Position numbers and translations under genes: made by a program. Positions 1 through 9,969 of a DNA stretch of 64,000 nucleotides are shown in pieces. The stretch covers positions 1-64,000 of the forward strand of contig JAMKCF010000177.1 of the NCBI GenBank assembly GCA_023634235.1, in the 5' to 3' direction. This DNA is from Pisaster brevispinus. Taxonomy: Eukaryota > Echinodermata > Asteroidea > Forcipulatida > Asteriidae. Within the stretch, counting starts at the first letter, position 1; each line of letters opens with the position of its first letter. Below the pieces are notes generated by a model. That model did no database searches. It was not told where the DNA came from and saw only the letters and a program-made list of their open reading frames with translations.

Positions 1-1060
1 TTTTTTCTAACCATGTATTTTTAACGAGTTTGAAGGGACGTACCGGCTTACTGTTTACCTAATTGAGTGATGTTAATCACAACTAATAATTTTTAGATGG
101 TTGTTGTAAAAAAAATCATCAAAATTTCACGTAATTAGGCCGAAAATGTGATGAAGAAAAAAAAGGGAAAAGGTCAGCGTTTACGCTTTTCCAGACGTTG
201 CAACTGTCAAGTTTACGTGACATTTTTGTTGTAATTAGACTAGTGCTCAGTTTTTGTATTAATTGTAACAATAGCGAGGCATGAGGGTCCAGTCTTCATA
301 TCCATCAAGCACAAATTCACGTGTAAAAAAAACCGACATAAACACACGTCACCAACCTGTATTCTGTGTACGACGAAGTTACTTGCAATGGAGAACGTTT
401 CTTTGACATCCTAAGATCGGCACACACAAAAATCTCGAGGAAAAAAATAGAAGATGGTCCAACGGAACGTTAAAAATTCAAAAGACACGATAAATCCAAA
501 GGGAAAACCATCTAACGCAGCACCGCGACCACAAGGCAGCTCCTGGTAGTTTTTTTGATTTTATTCCCCCGTATTTCGGCCGATGACTTCACTGGACGGC
601 CGCGGCCACCGTTTCGTTTGTTTGGGTGTTGTTTGTAACGACTGGGGGAGTGTACATCGTGCACAGACGTAGACCCAGCTGTATGGGACAAACAGTCTGA
701 CGTCCCGCTTGTGTAGCGCAGGCAACACGTAACATGACAATAGTTAGGGGATAATAGCTAGTGTGCAGACTAAAACCCTCGTAAAACAAAACGTAATTGG
801 TCCCACAAGCTCCAAAGCTCACGGCTAGACCGGCAAGCTGGGGAGTTCATGCCCCCGGGGTTTGTCTCTCTGGCCCCACGAGACACGGTACCGGCTGTAA
901 GGGACATACCCCAAAGGTTACGTTCCGCTAGCTCCCACGCTGGTGCGCCATAAAACATGCTTCCATTGCAAGGACTCTCTGAATGCGAATCTTATGTTCG
1001 ATTTTTCATCAATATTCACAACTTGTATCCATAATCTGAGTACATTGTCAAATACTCGTG
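1..1060. other. No recognisable gene
   Basis: Only short open frames occur on both strands and none resembles a protein family I know. The segment is AT-rich at the left and becomes more GC-rich around 590-960. I see no splice-bounded exon, repeat array or RNA gene that I can support. Confidence 0.4.
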
Positions 1061-1403
1061 AATAGTTGTAATGAAATAAAAGATTTAAATTCGGTTCAGT
1101 AATTTACTGTTATACGGCCGGAAGTAAAACTAACTCCGAAGATCACGTGGTTTATCTGAACCACAATTTTGGGTTCAGATAAATACACGTGACGATCGTT
1201 TTGTTTTAAATGCTCGAAAACAGCAAAATTTGATGGTTCTTCTCCATACCTGGAAGACCTTTGGATTCATGTTTTAGTAAATGTTGTAGCCCAAATAGCC
1301 CAACGAAGCCGGTGTTTCCCTAATGATGAACTTTATAACAAAACAGAAAATACATAGACCATTTTACTACATTTATTTGTCTTTCCAAGTTTCATTTACC
1401 TAG
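1061..1403. repeat. Diverged backbone segment (unit 0), paralogous to 25203-25548
   Basis: The run from the GAATAGTTGTAAT motif to the CATTTACCTAGC motif matches 25203-25548 and 49149-49495 with scattered substitutions and small indels. It shows that the MCT-gene tandem array extends to the left of the first complete unit and that this left copy is older or more diverged than units 1 and 2. After 1403 the copies stop matching, because different insertions follow. Confidence 0.7.
1144..1191. repeat. Short hairpin with CACGTG ends
   Basis: CACGTGGTTTATCTGAACC is followed 9 bases later by its near inverted complement ending in TACACGTG, so the stretch can fold into a stem of about 19 bp. A related, slightly different hairpin is at about 25266-25312 and in unit 2. 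Each arm ends in an E-box-like CACGTG. Its role is unknown. Confidence 0.6.
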
Positions 1404-1727
1404 CCTTGTCCAAGGCTCTTTACGCAAGCACCCCGCTTTGAATTCACCAGGTAGCATAAAAATACTGGCACGGTACTGCAGTACTTGATATACAGTATAC
1501 CGTGGGGTCGAAGCATGGTTTTTCAACCTCGTACCCAAAAACGAAGCCGAAACAGAGTTCCCAATGTAAACGGCAGCTCATGTTTTTCTTTATCATTTGC
1601 GCAGGGATTCCAGCGCTAATTACGTACGCTGGAATCGGATATTGAATATTTCTGTACTGGGCGGATAATTGTCCAATCATAAACTCTCGTTATGACGTAA
1701 TGATGTGTGTTTATCAACGAGAAAAAG

Positions 1728-1877
1728 ATGGCGTCCTCCTCTCGCGAATACTGGAGATGTCATGAAGCCTTGAATGGAAGTTTAAATTCTTCTGCAGACA
1801 AGCTAGAAATTGATAATTTTCACTCAGAACAGCGGAAAGCACTTCAATGTTTTCTTCTAGGACATGACGTGATTTTT
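1728..1877 (+). pseudogene. Broken N-terminal exon of a RecQ-like DNA helicase
   Basis: An ATG in an AAGATGGCG context opens about 50 codons. The segment with FHSEQRKALQCFLLGHDVIF resembles the RecQ motif-0 region just before the Walker A motif (F-x-x-x-Q-x-x-A-L ... G-x-D-V-x). The expected LPTG-GKS Walker A sequence does not follow: at about 1877 the reading runs into a repeat (GAGAATGTGTGGGTGTGTG) that also occurs at 25698 and 49645, and homology ends. I read it as a truncated first exon of a RecQ-family gene on the strand opposite to the MCT genes. No intact helicase domain is seen. The family call rests on a short segment and could be wrong. Confidence 0.4.
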
Positions 1878-1925
1878 GAGAATGTGTGGGTGTGTGCACT
1901 ATTAGTGGTTCGAAGGCAAGCCACG

Positions 1926-2043
1926 CAGTGGTGAGACGCTCGGCCAACGGCAGTGTTTGGGAGGCCCGAAGGGCCAAAAGCGAGCCATTGGACAGTGGTG
2001 AGCCGTTCGGCCCGCGGCAGTGTTTGGGAGGCCCAAAGGGTCG
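1926..2043. repeat. GC-rich tandem duplication, period about 67 bp
   Basis: CAGTGGTGAG ... CAGTGTTTGGGAGGCCC occurs at 1926-1975 and again at 1993-2043 with a few changes. It is a GC-rich island at the left edge of the rearranged segment that follows. Confidence 0.7.
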
Positions 2044-2725
2044 AGAGGTGGGAGTAAACATGGGATGTTGTGACGCGTCGTAGTCACCGCAAGGGATTGT
2101 CTCACGTTATAGCTACTGAGGGCAAAAAATCGTTACGGTTTGCAATCAATTGGCGGTGCGGTAGTGAAAACAAAGCGTCTGAATCCACGACGTCTGACAA
2201 GACGTCGAGGAAGAAGAAAAAGAGTGGTCAGACCAGTGTTTGTAACTGGTATCCTGCTCATTTCTGCTTAATGGCAGCGATGGGAACACAAGGGCAAACT
2301 CCGTTGGGAAGGGGGAAGGCAAACGATCAATATTAAAACAAATCACACTACATAAAATAACACTAATCTGACGAGGGTGAACCTCTGATAAGAGATATAA
2401 GCTATTCAACAAACAGTCCGGTAAAAACAAGTTGCAATAAGGGTCATTAAGTACCTTGTTCAGTATATAGTGGTAAACTATACCTTGTTATAAACGTTTC
2501 CACCTACAGCTTATTCAATGGCGCCCGTCGCCTATGGCAGCGATAGGAATACACTGTACAAATAACTGCATAGCACTATAGTCTGATCACCCTTTTTCTT
2601 CTTCCTCGACGTCTTGTCAGACGTCGTGTATTCAAACGCTTTGTTTTCACTTCGTGGAAATAGAAACGAGCCGTACACGGCGCTCCGTGATTTCAAAAAA
2701 TCACTTCCGCACTGCCAACTGATTG

Positions 2726-3370
2726 CTACGGTGGCTGATATCCGCCAACAACAAAACACTTTTTCAGTACGGAGTTATAACGCCCTATACGGCGTTTAAC
2801 GCCCTATTACGACGTTATCACGCCCTAATTTTACAGCGTTATAACGCCCTAATTTACGGCATTATAACGCCCTAATACGGCATTATTACGCCCTTACACG
2901 GCGTTTTAAAGCCCTAATACGGCATTATAACGCCCTAATTTACGGCTTTATAACCCCCTTATTTACAGCGTTATAACGCCCTAATTTGAGGCGTTATAAC
3001 GCCCTCATTTACAAACGCCTTAAAGTACGGCGTTATAACGCCGTAAAAAGTACGGCATTATAACGCCGTAAATAAGGGCGTTATAACGCCGTATAGGGCG
3101 TTATAACGTTGTATAAGGGCGTAATAACGCCGTAAATTAGGGCGTTATAACGCTCTAAATTAGGGCGTTATAATGCCGTATTAGGGCGTTATAACGTCAT
3201 AGATTAGGGCGTTATAACGCCCTTATTAGGGCGTTATAACGCTGTAAATTAGGGCGTTATATCGCCGTATAATGGCGTTATAACGCCGTATAGTGCGTTA
3301 TAACGCCGAAGTGCGTTATAACGCCGTACAGAAAAAGTGTTTTGTTGTTGGCGGATATCAGCCACCGTAG
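2726..3370. mobile_element. Foldback element: inverted array of GCGTTATAACGC monomers
   Basis: The ends are inverted repeats (left CTACGGTGGCTGATATCCGC, right GCGGATATCAGCCACCGTAG) that extend about 50 bp inward. They are flanked by ATTG on both sides (2722-2725 and 3371-3374), a candidate 4-bp target duplication. Between them lie some two dozen imperfect monomers of about 20-24 bp around the 12-bp palindrome GCGTTATAACGC. In the left half they read as ...CCCTAATTTACGGC..., in the right half as the complement, so the whole 645 bp folds on itself with its centre near 3035-3050. No protein is encoded. It looks like a non-autonomous foldback-type DNA element; the superfamily cannot be told from the sequence. 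Confidence 0.75.
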
Positions 3371-3786
3371 ATTGCTATCAATAACGATTTGTCCTCAACA
3401 CTTTGCCCGCGCCATTGTCGCGCATGCGCTGAACCGTTTGCAAACCGAAATAATACTACTCCGGCAACTTTCATCTTTTGGCAGTGTTTGGGAGGCCCAA
3501 AGGGTCGAGAGGTGGGAGTAAACATGGGATGTTGTGACGCGTCGTAGTCACCGCAAGGGATTGTCTCACGTTATAGCTACTGAGGGCAAAAAATCGTTAC
3601 GGTTTGCAATCAATTGGCGGTGCGGTAGTGAAAACAAAGCGTCTGAATCCACGACGTCTGACAAGACGTCGAGGAAGAAGAAAAAGAGTGGTCAGACCAG
3701 TGTTTGTAACTGGTATCCTGCTCATTTCTGCTTAATGGCAGCAATGGGAACACAAGGGCAAACTCCGTTGGGAAGGGGGAAGGCAG

Positions 3787-4160
3787 CGTTGTATAAGGGC
3801 GTAATAACGCCGTAAATTAGGGCGTTATAACGCTCTAAATTAGGGCGTTATAATGCCGTATTAGGGCGTTATAACGTCATAGATTAGGGCGTTATAACGC
3901 CCTTATTAGGGCGTTATAACGCTGTAAATTAGGGCGTTATATCGCCGTATAATGGCGTTATAACGCCGTATAGTGCGTTATAACGCCGAAGTGCGTTATA
4001 ACGCCGTACAGAAAAAGTGTTTTGTTGTTGGCGGATATCAGCCACCGTAGATTGCTATCAATAACGATTTGCCCTCAACACTTTGCCCGCGCCATTGTCG
4101 CGCATGCGCTGAACCGTTTGCAAACCGAAATAATACTACTCCGGCAACTTTCATCTTTTG
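3787..4160. repeat. Second copy of the foldback right arm
   Basis: This is a near-exact duplicate of 3107-3480: the right half of the monomer array, the terminal TIR and 110 bp of flank containing GCGCATGCGCTGAACCG. It has no left arm, so it cannot form the full hairpin alone, but it can pair with the left arm of 2726-3370. The flank is an inverted relative of 25625-25660. Confidence 0.8.
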
Positions 4161-4176
4161 CGTCGTTCTGGGCATG

Positions 4177-4584
4177 CTCACATTTCCAAGAACAAAGGCA
4201 AGTCTGGTGTCACCTGGCGTCCTCAAAAGTCTTCTATTAATATGAAGGCCTATGTCATGACATAAGCCTAAGCAGACGATGACATTTAAACCTGGTGAGT
4301 CGCTACCACCTAGCTACCCCAAAGTCTCCCATTGATGTAAAGTGTCATAACATAGGCCTAAGCAGGCGATGAACTTGATTGTCCTTTTTCCTTCAGCCAT
4401 GTTAAGTTGACCTGGTTATGTTGACCATGGTATGATGACACACGCAAAGGACCCAAATCCCCTGCGACACCGAAAGTATAGCGACAGCTTTGAGCGTGCA
4501 GTCGATACTAGCTGCCGTGTGTATTGCTTTTGCTGAATACTCGATGGATGAAAACCCAGCGCAGAATCTTCACGGAGAAGTCTA
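4177..4584 (-). other. MCT unit 1 3' flank / probable 3' UTR
   Basis: This is downstream of the MCT stop codon on the minus strand. It contains a short direct repeat (TGTCATGACATAAGCCTAAGCAG at about 4253 and TGTCATAACATAGGCCTAAG at about 4344). I see no convincing polyadenylation signal. It is nearly identical in units 2 (28325-28732) and 3 (52272-52679). Confidence 0.4.
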
Positions 4585-4721
4585 TCATTCACCTTCGGTC
4601 TGTGCGGATCGTGCACGTCCAATCAACCACTCAACAAATAGCGCCACCAACGACAACATCCATGCACATCCCATGAAAATAAAAGCTACCTCATAACTTC
4701 CAGTCTTGTCGAAAAGCCAAC
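4585..4721 (-). CDS. MCT-like transporter, unit 1, exon 4 (C-terminus)
   Basis: Minus-strand acceptor CTGTTAAAG precedes GTTGGCTTTTCGAC. The frame reads GWLFDKTGSYEVAFIF and a hydrophobic stretch, then WLIGRARSAQTEGE and TGA. The motif GWLFDxTGSY at the start of the last helices is typical of MCT/SLC16 proteins. The exon is 137 nt and enters in phase 1, which matches the end of exon 3, so the four exons sum to 1266 nt. Units 2 and 3 have E where unit 1 has Q in the last residues. The usual G-P-P-x-A-G just before GWLFD is not found at the join, so a few residues are missing, or the exon 3 donor is different, or a micro-exon was overlooked. Confidence 0.8.
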
Positions 4722-5963
4722 CTTTAACAGAAAGAGTCAAAAGGAGTGAATTGGACATTGAACAAAATTCAGGTGTTAACTTTGATTCTTCATAAGTGTC
4801 AACACTGACACGGTATTATTGACGTTACTACAGTGTGTTACTAGTTAGTAACACCACGTCGGTGTTATGTTGTCACCAGAAAGAGTCTATTATAACACCA
4901 GTTTTTGCAGTGTACAAAAAAGTACACACTGTGAAATACACTGTGACTGTAATTTCAATAAAGGTCTTGTCACAATGGGCAATTTTACAGGCCACTTAAT
5001 GGAGGCAACCAACTGTCATGCATGCAACAGGAACACTTCAGGGTACATTTTTTCTACTAGTACCTTACTATCCCAAAGACTTTATGGAAACAAGCATTAA
5101 GTAAACAAAATTGTAAAGGTAAAAAAATATGTAATTTATTTTGTTCCATCGAAGTATTATTTCGTTACCTCGAAATACTATTTCGTTACCACGAAATAAT
5201 AATTTGTTCCCTCGGATTATTATTTCGTTCCCTCGAAATCATTTCGTTCACACGAAATATTATTACATTCCCTCAAATTTGTATTTCGTTCCTCCGAAAT
5301 AACTTATTTTGTTCCCTCGAAATTATATTTCGAGGGAACTAAATAATATTTTGAGGGAACGAAATAATGTTTTGAGGAAACGAAATAATATTTTGAGGGA
5401 ACGAAATAATATTTCGAGGGAACCAAATAGCATTTTGAGGAAACGAAATAATATTTCGAGGGAAAGAAATAACATTTCGAGGGAACAAAAACAATATTTT
5501 TGGGGAACGAAATAATATTTTGAGGTAACGAAATAACATTTTGAGGGAATGAAATAATGTCAGTATTTTGTTTCCCTTGTCAATATAAATTGGTCTGGTT
5601 CCAAAATGTGTGCGAACATAGTAAAAACACGAGGTATTATTTTGAAAAATTATTCAGCTACTTTTATGGGGACCGAGTACAAATCAAAAAAGGAAAAACA
5701 TCAGGTCTCCTTATAGGGGAACTCTTAAGTGAATGGGGTGCTCCACAAGGAATTTTTGTGTACAAAGTATAATGGAGGATGTTAAGTACAGGGACGAAGG
5801 AGAGAACAAACGATGTCTAAACAGGGATGTAAACAAAATTTGTGATCATACTATGGATTGACATTTCACAACGTGAAAACAAGGCAAACAAGAATGCATG
5901 TTTGCATCATGGTAGTTATCTTAATCTTCCATTAACCATAAAGCAAAGATGAAGTTACCCCAC
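4722..5963 (-). other. MCT unit 1 intron 3
   Basis: This lies between the exon 3 donor (CCAG then GTGGGG) and the exon 4 acceptor. It holds small inverted repeats near 4800-4870 (GTGTCAACACTGACAC) and the palindromic array at 5140-5560. The remainder has no recognisable coding content. Confidence 0.6.
5140..5560. repeat. Inverted array of CGAAATAATATTTCG monomers (unit 1)
   Basis: The left half repeats CGTTCCCTCGAAATATTATTT-type monomers of about 21 bp; the right half repeats the complement, AAATAATATTTCGAGGGAACG. The turn is at about 5325, inside an almost perfect palindrome GTTCCCTCGAAATTATATTT plus CGAGGGAAC. Each monomer carries its own palindrome, CGAAATA-A-TATTTCG. The array codes for nothing. 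In unit 3 the matching array is flanked by inverted CCTAAAGG(A/G)ACA ends, which suggests that it is a foldback element rather than a plain satellite. Confidence 0.8.
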
Positions 5964-6773
5964 CTGGCAAAAAACCGAAGCAGAGGGCGAGCATCCCATT
6001 CATTAACCCCATCCAACTGAAAGCACTGACTAGAAGTTCAGCTCGCAGTAACTCCTTCGTGAAAAGATCCGTCAAGGATATAAGAGTTCCATAGCAACCG
6101 AGATAGATGAAGGCACTGGCCATCATCGACCAGTATGAGTTGATCCAGGGATCAATCAGCAGAGACATGGAACCAACAACTGTTAGGATGACTATGGCAG
6201 GTCGCAGCCTAAGCCAGCCTCTGTCTATGAATGGACCATGGACTACCTTCATTATCAGACTCCCCACTCCCGCTGCTGTGGTAAAGGTGACGGCATCGTA
6301 CGCGGATAAACCTTTCTGCTGCACGTGGTCGACGTAGTAGATAATCCACAGATTCCCCACAACACCATTGGCGAGAAATATGGTTGAAGAAATCCAAAAT
6401 GAAGACTTAAAGCAGACTGATATTCCGAAAATTTTTCTCTTAGCCATCAATTTCGATAAGAAGCCGCCGTTCGGCGATTTGCTGTTACTCTCTTCGCCAG
6501 CGGGCACCGACTGGTAATCCTCGTGGTTTTCAGTTTCTGCTGTGGGCTGCAGAAGGGCGCCACAAACGGCAAGATGTAGGCTCATCCCTCCTAGAACAAG
6601 CATGGCGCCTCTCCACCCATAGGTGTCAAGGAGCAATTGCGTCAAAGGTGCTATGACTATGATGCCTAGTGGACTACCAGCATGACCAATACCATTAGCT
6701 GTCGCATAGTGCTTGGTGAAACAACGCCCGATCATGGCTCTGGTCAGAATACTCGCAAAGTTAAGACCAGGTC
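5964..6773 (-). CDS. MCT-like transporter (SLC16-type MFS), unit 1, exon 3
   Basis: This is the largest exon, 810 nt or about 269 residues, coding the segment from transmembrane helix 4 to about helix 10-11. Acceptor CTTCTGCAG precedes GACCTGG; donor is CCAG then GTGGGG. The start, PGLNFASILTRAMIGRCF then ATANGIGHAGSPLG, is the MCT helix 4-5 signature (GLNF ... AxGxAxAGSxxG). Hydrophobic segments follow, then an acidic/serine cytoplasmic loop (ETENHEDYQSVPAGEESNSK), a KRK cluster and further helices including HGPFIDRGWLRLRP. The family moves monocarboxylates or related small solutes across membranes, often with protons; the substrate here is unknown. Unit 1 differs from unit 2 at K/T in the RCFTK segment and P/L near SNSKS. 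Reading past the donor would add only ten residues (GVTSSLLYG-stop), the alternative C-terminus. Confidence 0.9.
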
Positions 6774-7609
6774 CTGCAGAAGACATATGGACACAAGGGA
6801 AATCATTACTGGACTGGCGGTAAAATTGACTTAATCAGCAGTCTAGCACATACATTCTGAACCCATTGCAGTTCATCTGAGTGTCAGGCAAACCCCAAAA
6901 ATAAGTTTTCACAATTATCTAACCTGCTGGTCACATAAGCATGAGAAATTTTGATCTGTATAACAGTCATGAGTATTTACGGATGTGCCGGATATTAAAA
7001 AGGTAATAAAATGAATTATTTCTTACAAACTTCAGCAATAAATATTCTTATCAGAAGTCAAGCGTGAATTAAACAAAAGCCCCAAATTCCTTACTGATAT
7101 GGATGGTGATATAAGTAACATAACAACCTTGGGTTCATTGCATGGTGAGGTATCAATGTATATTCGGTTTGTGGTAACATGTGTATAAAAAAGTTTCTAC
7201 TTTGCTGTGTAGATTCGTTATTTGAGGTTTTGTCTTGCTATTTATTCTACTGTCGCGGAGTAGATTTCGGAATTCAGGAGACTACTTTCTTTTTAAAAGA
7301 ACTGTCCTGCTTTTTAACTACTACCTAGACGGAAGGTAGGAATATATCTTGTGAACGAAACGCTCTGACTAAAATTCTTCTTGCAACAGGCTTGGTAGGT
7401 GATAGTTGCATCCGCTCAAGTATGATGTCATCATGACATCATCAAGCACGTGTCCTGTGACACCACATAAAAGATGACCTGTTTTGGGTTGTTGTTTTTT
7501 TTATTGGGCGGAGGGTTTCTATGAAAACATGCGAGTCAATTTTATTCTATGACATTGACAGTTGACCAACTGTCTCACACTTTGAAATTTGACAACGTAA
7601 CTTGCTTAC
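6774..7609 (-). other. MCT unit 1 intron 2
   Basis: This 836-bp phase-1 intron has a canonical GTAAGC donor next to exon 2 and a TTCTGCAG acceptor next to exon 3. No transposon is recognised inside it in units 1 and 2, whereas the same intron in unit 3 is interrupted by a 5 kb insertion. Confidence 0.8.
7423..7452. promoter_or_regulatory. Conserved TGATGTCATCATGACATCA palindrome with E-box
   Basis: A near-perfect palindrome containing two TGACATCA-like (CRE/AP-1-type) half sites is followed by CACGTG. It lies about 160 bp downstream of exon 2 in intron 2. It is kept at 31570-31599 and, with one change, at 61515-61544. An enhancer role is only a guess from the motifs and their conservation. 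Confidence 0.3.
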
Positions 7610-7753
7610 CAACGCCGAGCGCCAACACTATAGTCAGCTGGGCGACACTGGTGGTCAGGGAACCAGCGATGAACGATGACCCAATCAGTATTCCACTCGC
7701 GATGACCATGAAACGGGTACCAAGTAAGGACTCCAGCGGTTCTGCAAGTGGAC
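7610..7753 (-). CDS. MCT-like transporter, unit 1, exon 2
   Basis: Acceptor TTTTGTTGCAG precedes GTCCACTTGC; donor is GCGTTG then GTAAGC. The 144-nt exon enters and leaves in phase 1. It codes PLAEPLESLLGTRFMVIASG followed by a helix (ILIGSSFIAGSLTTSVAQL) and TIVLALGVG, matching MCT helices 2-4 (GP-x-x-x-L-x-x-R-F-G-x-R ... S-x-x-L). It is identical in unit 2. The intron on its 5' side contains the 5.5 kb retrotransposon. Confidence 0.9.
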
Positions 7754-8002
7754 CTGCAACAAAACGTAAAGGCCATCTTTTGTGTAAAGAACTCAGTGTT
7801 ATTCATTCCAAACCTATAGAGAAGAAGCCATCAACCGGAGTGGATTAAGGAAAGTTGCTGATCCATGAAAAGTATGTGTTTCATAATGTGCCACGGTGGT
7901 GGTTCTTTGTAGCAAAGCCATTATGCATAGAATCCTTTGGATTTTGCTTCTACTCAGAGGCTCTCAAAAAACTGGTGATTTGGGGGTACATGTATATTGT
8001 AA

Positions 8003-8146
8003 TTTCATGCTACTTCGCTGCGCTCATACGCATGAAAAGCAGTTTAGTGTTAATGGACACGCCATAATAAAGGAAAAAGGAGGCAATAGGATTTGATTCA
8101 AATTATTTATTTATTTACAGCATGGGATAGTGGTGGGATCACAAAC
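8003..8146 (-). repeat. Terminal direct repeat A1 of the YR element (unit 1)
   Basis: This 144-bp stretch, from TTTCATGCTACTTCGCTGCG to GATCACAAAC, is repeated directly at 12598-12741 with one substitution seen. It forms the 3' end of the element in element orientation. It includes the sequence that codes the last residues and stop of the unspliced gag 5' frame in the A2 copy. Confidence 0.85.
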
Positions 8147-8337
8147 ACCGAGTCTTAAATTCCCTTTTTAACTTCCAAAATTAAGAAATACAACACTGGA
8201 TCATCTGATCCTCATGTATCACTTCTGGTCATCTGACCAACACTAAACTGGTCATCTGACCATGTCGGATCATCTTATCATCTAGCTCGTTCGTGCACAA
8301 TTTCAATTAATCTTATTCAAGTACTGTTGACTCTCTT

Positions 8338-8772
8338 AACATAGACAATATTTAAAACTCAATTCGACTAGCCACTTAGTCGTTTCGGATCATCTGCTCC
8401 TTAAATTGTTAATGCAGAATTTCAATAAATTCAAATTAAGTACATCAACTTTCTTATAATTAGAACGAAAATCTCGTATAAATTCAAATTAAGTACATAT
8501 CAACTCTCCTATAAATAGAACAAAAATCTCATATACTGGACGGGCCACCTGACTGTTTCGTAATGTTAAATAGTAATAGGAAAATTCTAATGCAAATCAT
8601 TATACACAGCCAAAATACGTTCATGCATTCAATGAGTCCGAAAATTCTCTTAACATAAACAATATTTAAAACTCAAATCTACTAGCCACTTAGTCGTTTC
8701 GGATCGTCTGCTCCTTAAATTGTTAATGCAGAATTTCAATAAATTCAAATTTAATAGGTACATATCAACTCT
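8338..8772. repeat. Direct repeat in the 3' region of the YR element
   Basis: About 115 bp with the core ACTAGCCACTTAGTCGTTTC occurs at about 8338-8452 and 8650-8765, spaced about 312 bp apart. The surrounding AT-rich 3' region (8147-8872) also carries GGATCATCTGATCC-like short palindromes and several CATCTGACC repeats. No coding capacity is seen. The same arrangement is in unit 2 at about 32490-32915. Confidence 0.7.
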
Positions 8773-8872
8773 CTTCTAATAGAAAAACTCTCTTGACCGT
8801 TTCGTAATGTTGAGTATCAATAGAAAATTCTAATGCAAATTATTCTACAACGCCAATTATTATACAGTAAGC

Positions 8873-9907
8873 CTACTCTTTGAAAAGTGTCTCTGACAGG
8901 TCTAGTCTTTCTTTGATATCCCATTTGACGTATCGGTTTTTAGCCTCAGTGGTCTTCCAGCGACCTTGTTACATTATCAATGCTTCAGGAACATGTTTGT
9001 TAGCTAGGTGAGAAGCACCGCCTGATCTTAGGCTGTGAAGGCCGTATACCTTTGGATCGGTTACGCCTATGCGCCTAAGGGCCTCAAAAAACAACTCTCT
9101 GCACCTAGTGTAACTTAAGGGTCTATCAGCGCCAACTTTGTACGTTTTTGTACTGGACAAAAAAGTAACAGGGGTGAACAAATATTTGTCTTGACCCAGA
9201 TTGATCCCGGCAGCCTCTAAAAATCGGCGTAAAATCGCAACTGGTGAGTAGGTGTCCAATGTGTCGCAAAGAAAAGCATTACTACCATCCCTGAAAATGT
9301 CGGTTTTCGATTTTGGGATAAAAATTGAAATACCCTTATTGTTTGGCAATTCAGATAAGTGGTTAGCCTTCATACCTGCCATCTCATTGTGACGAAAAAG
9401 GAGAGCATATTTGAGGGAGACATAGCAGGCAGATCTAAGATCTAAAAGCGAGGCATCAGGACCCGCGAAAAGGTCGACAATGGCTTTGACTTGGCTAAGG
9501 GAAATTGGCTGTTTTTGTGCGGGCGGATGATGTAGTTCCCGCCTACCGCTGACTATAACATGTTGAATGATGGGTGCATCAAGCGGGTTACTTTTGACAT
9601 TAACCAATGAATGTAACCATCTCAATGAGGCAGCGGTAGAAATCAAAACACTATCAGAGTTTGAGTGTGATTTTATATGTGACAAGTAAATTGCTAAGAC
9701 TTGTTCAGAAAAGGGGAGCACCAGAGGAATACCTTGTGATTCTAACCAGGACAAAAATTGACGACATTTGTAGAAATAAGCCATAACCGTACCCTCGGAT
9801 TTAGCAAAGATTACATCTAGCAGCATTATTTCTTTCTGGGCTTGGAAATGGAGGGGGAAATCGAGCCAAAATGGGTGGTTGCAGACTGTCTGTATGCACA
9901 CACACAA
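8873..9907 (-). pseudogene. Tyrosine recombinase of the YR element, premature stop (unit 1)
   Basis: This codes an integrase-like tyrosine recombinase: an N-terminal core-binding helical region, then a catalytic region with the first Arg in LLFRHNEMAG, the H-x-x-R box in GLHSLRSGGASH, GRW, and the Tyr in RYVKWD. A TAA stop at 8971-8969 (CAA in unit 2) cuts the frame right after PEALIM, before the GRW and Tyr motifs, so this copy would lack the nucleophile. The role of the intact protein would be insertion of the circular cDNA. The first Met lies at the end of a stretch that looks like a splice acceptor (GTGTGTGCATACAG in unit 2), so the true start is uncertain. Confidence 0.85.
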
Positions 9908-9969
9908 AAAGAGGAAGAATTAAGAATGAAAAATTCTGATACTCACATTGTACAAGAGTGAAAAAGGGA

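Larger units (their letters stand above)
2017..4160. repeat. Tandem duplication with internal loss: X-Y-Z-X'-Z'
   Basis: Block X (2017-2321) recurs at 3481-3785 and block Z (3107-3480) recurs at 3787-4160, with about one substitution seen in each pair and equal lengths (305 and 374 bp). Block Y (2322-3106), which contains the left arm of the foldback element, is missing from the second copy. The second copy is therefore XYZ with Y deleted between GAAGGCAG and CGTTGTATAAGG. This fits a tandem duplication followed by loss of one hairpin arm, or an assembly artefact at a palindrome. X also has a partial inverted copy inside Y: about 2161-2233 pairs with 2581-2653. Confidence 0.8.

Noticed and set aside
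2760..3340. CRISPR-like array
   Set aside because: The regular short repeats are degenerate and palindromic with no unique spacers, they invert in the middle, and the genome is eukaryotic.
5309..5515. Repetitive open frame (NNILRERNN-type) on the plus strand
   Set aside because: It is the translation of the CGAAATAATATTTCG monomer array; it has no independent start context, and the complementary strand is equally open.
6107..6337. Plus-strand frame inside MCT exon 3
   Set aside because: Antisense shadow of a well-supported exon.
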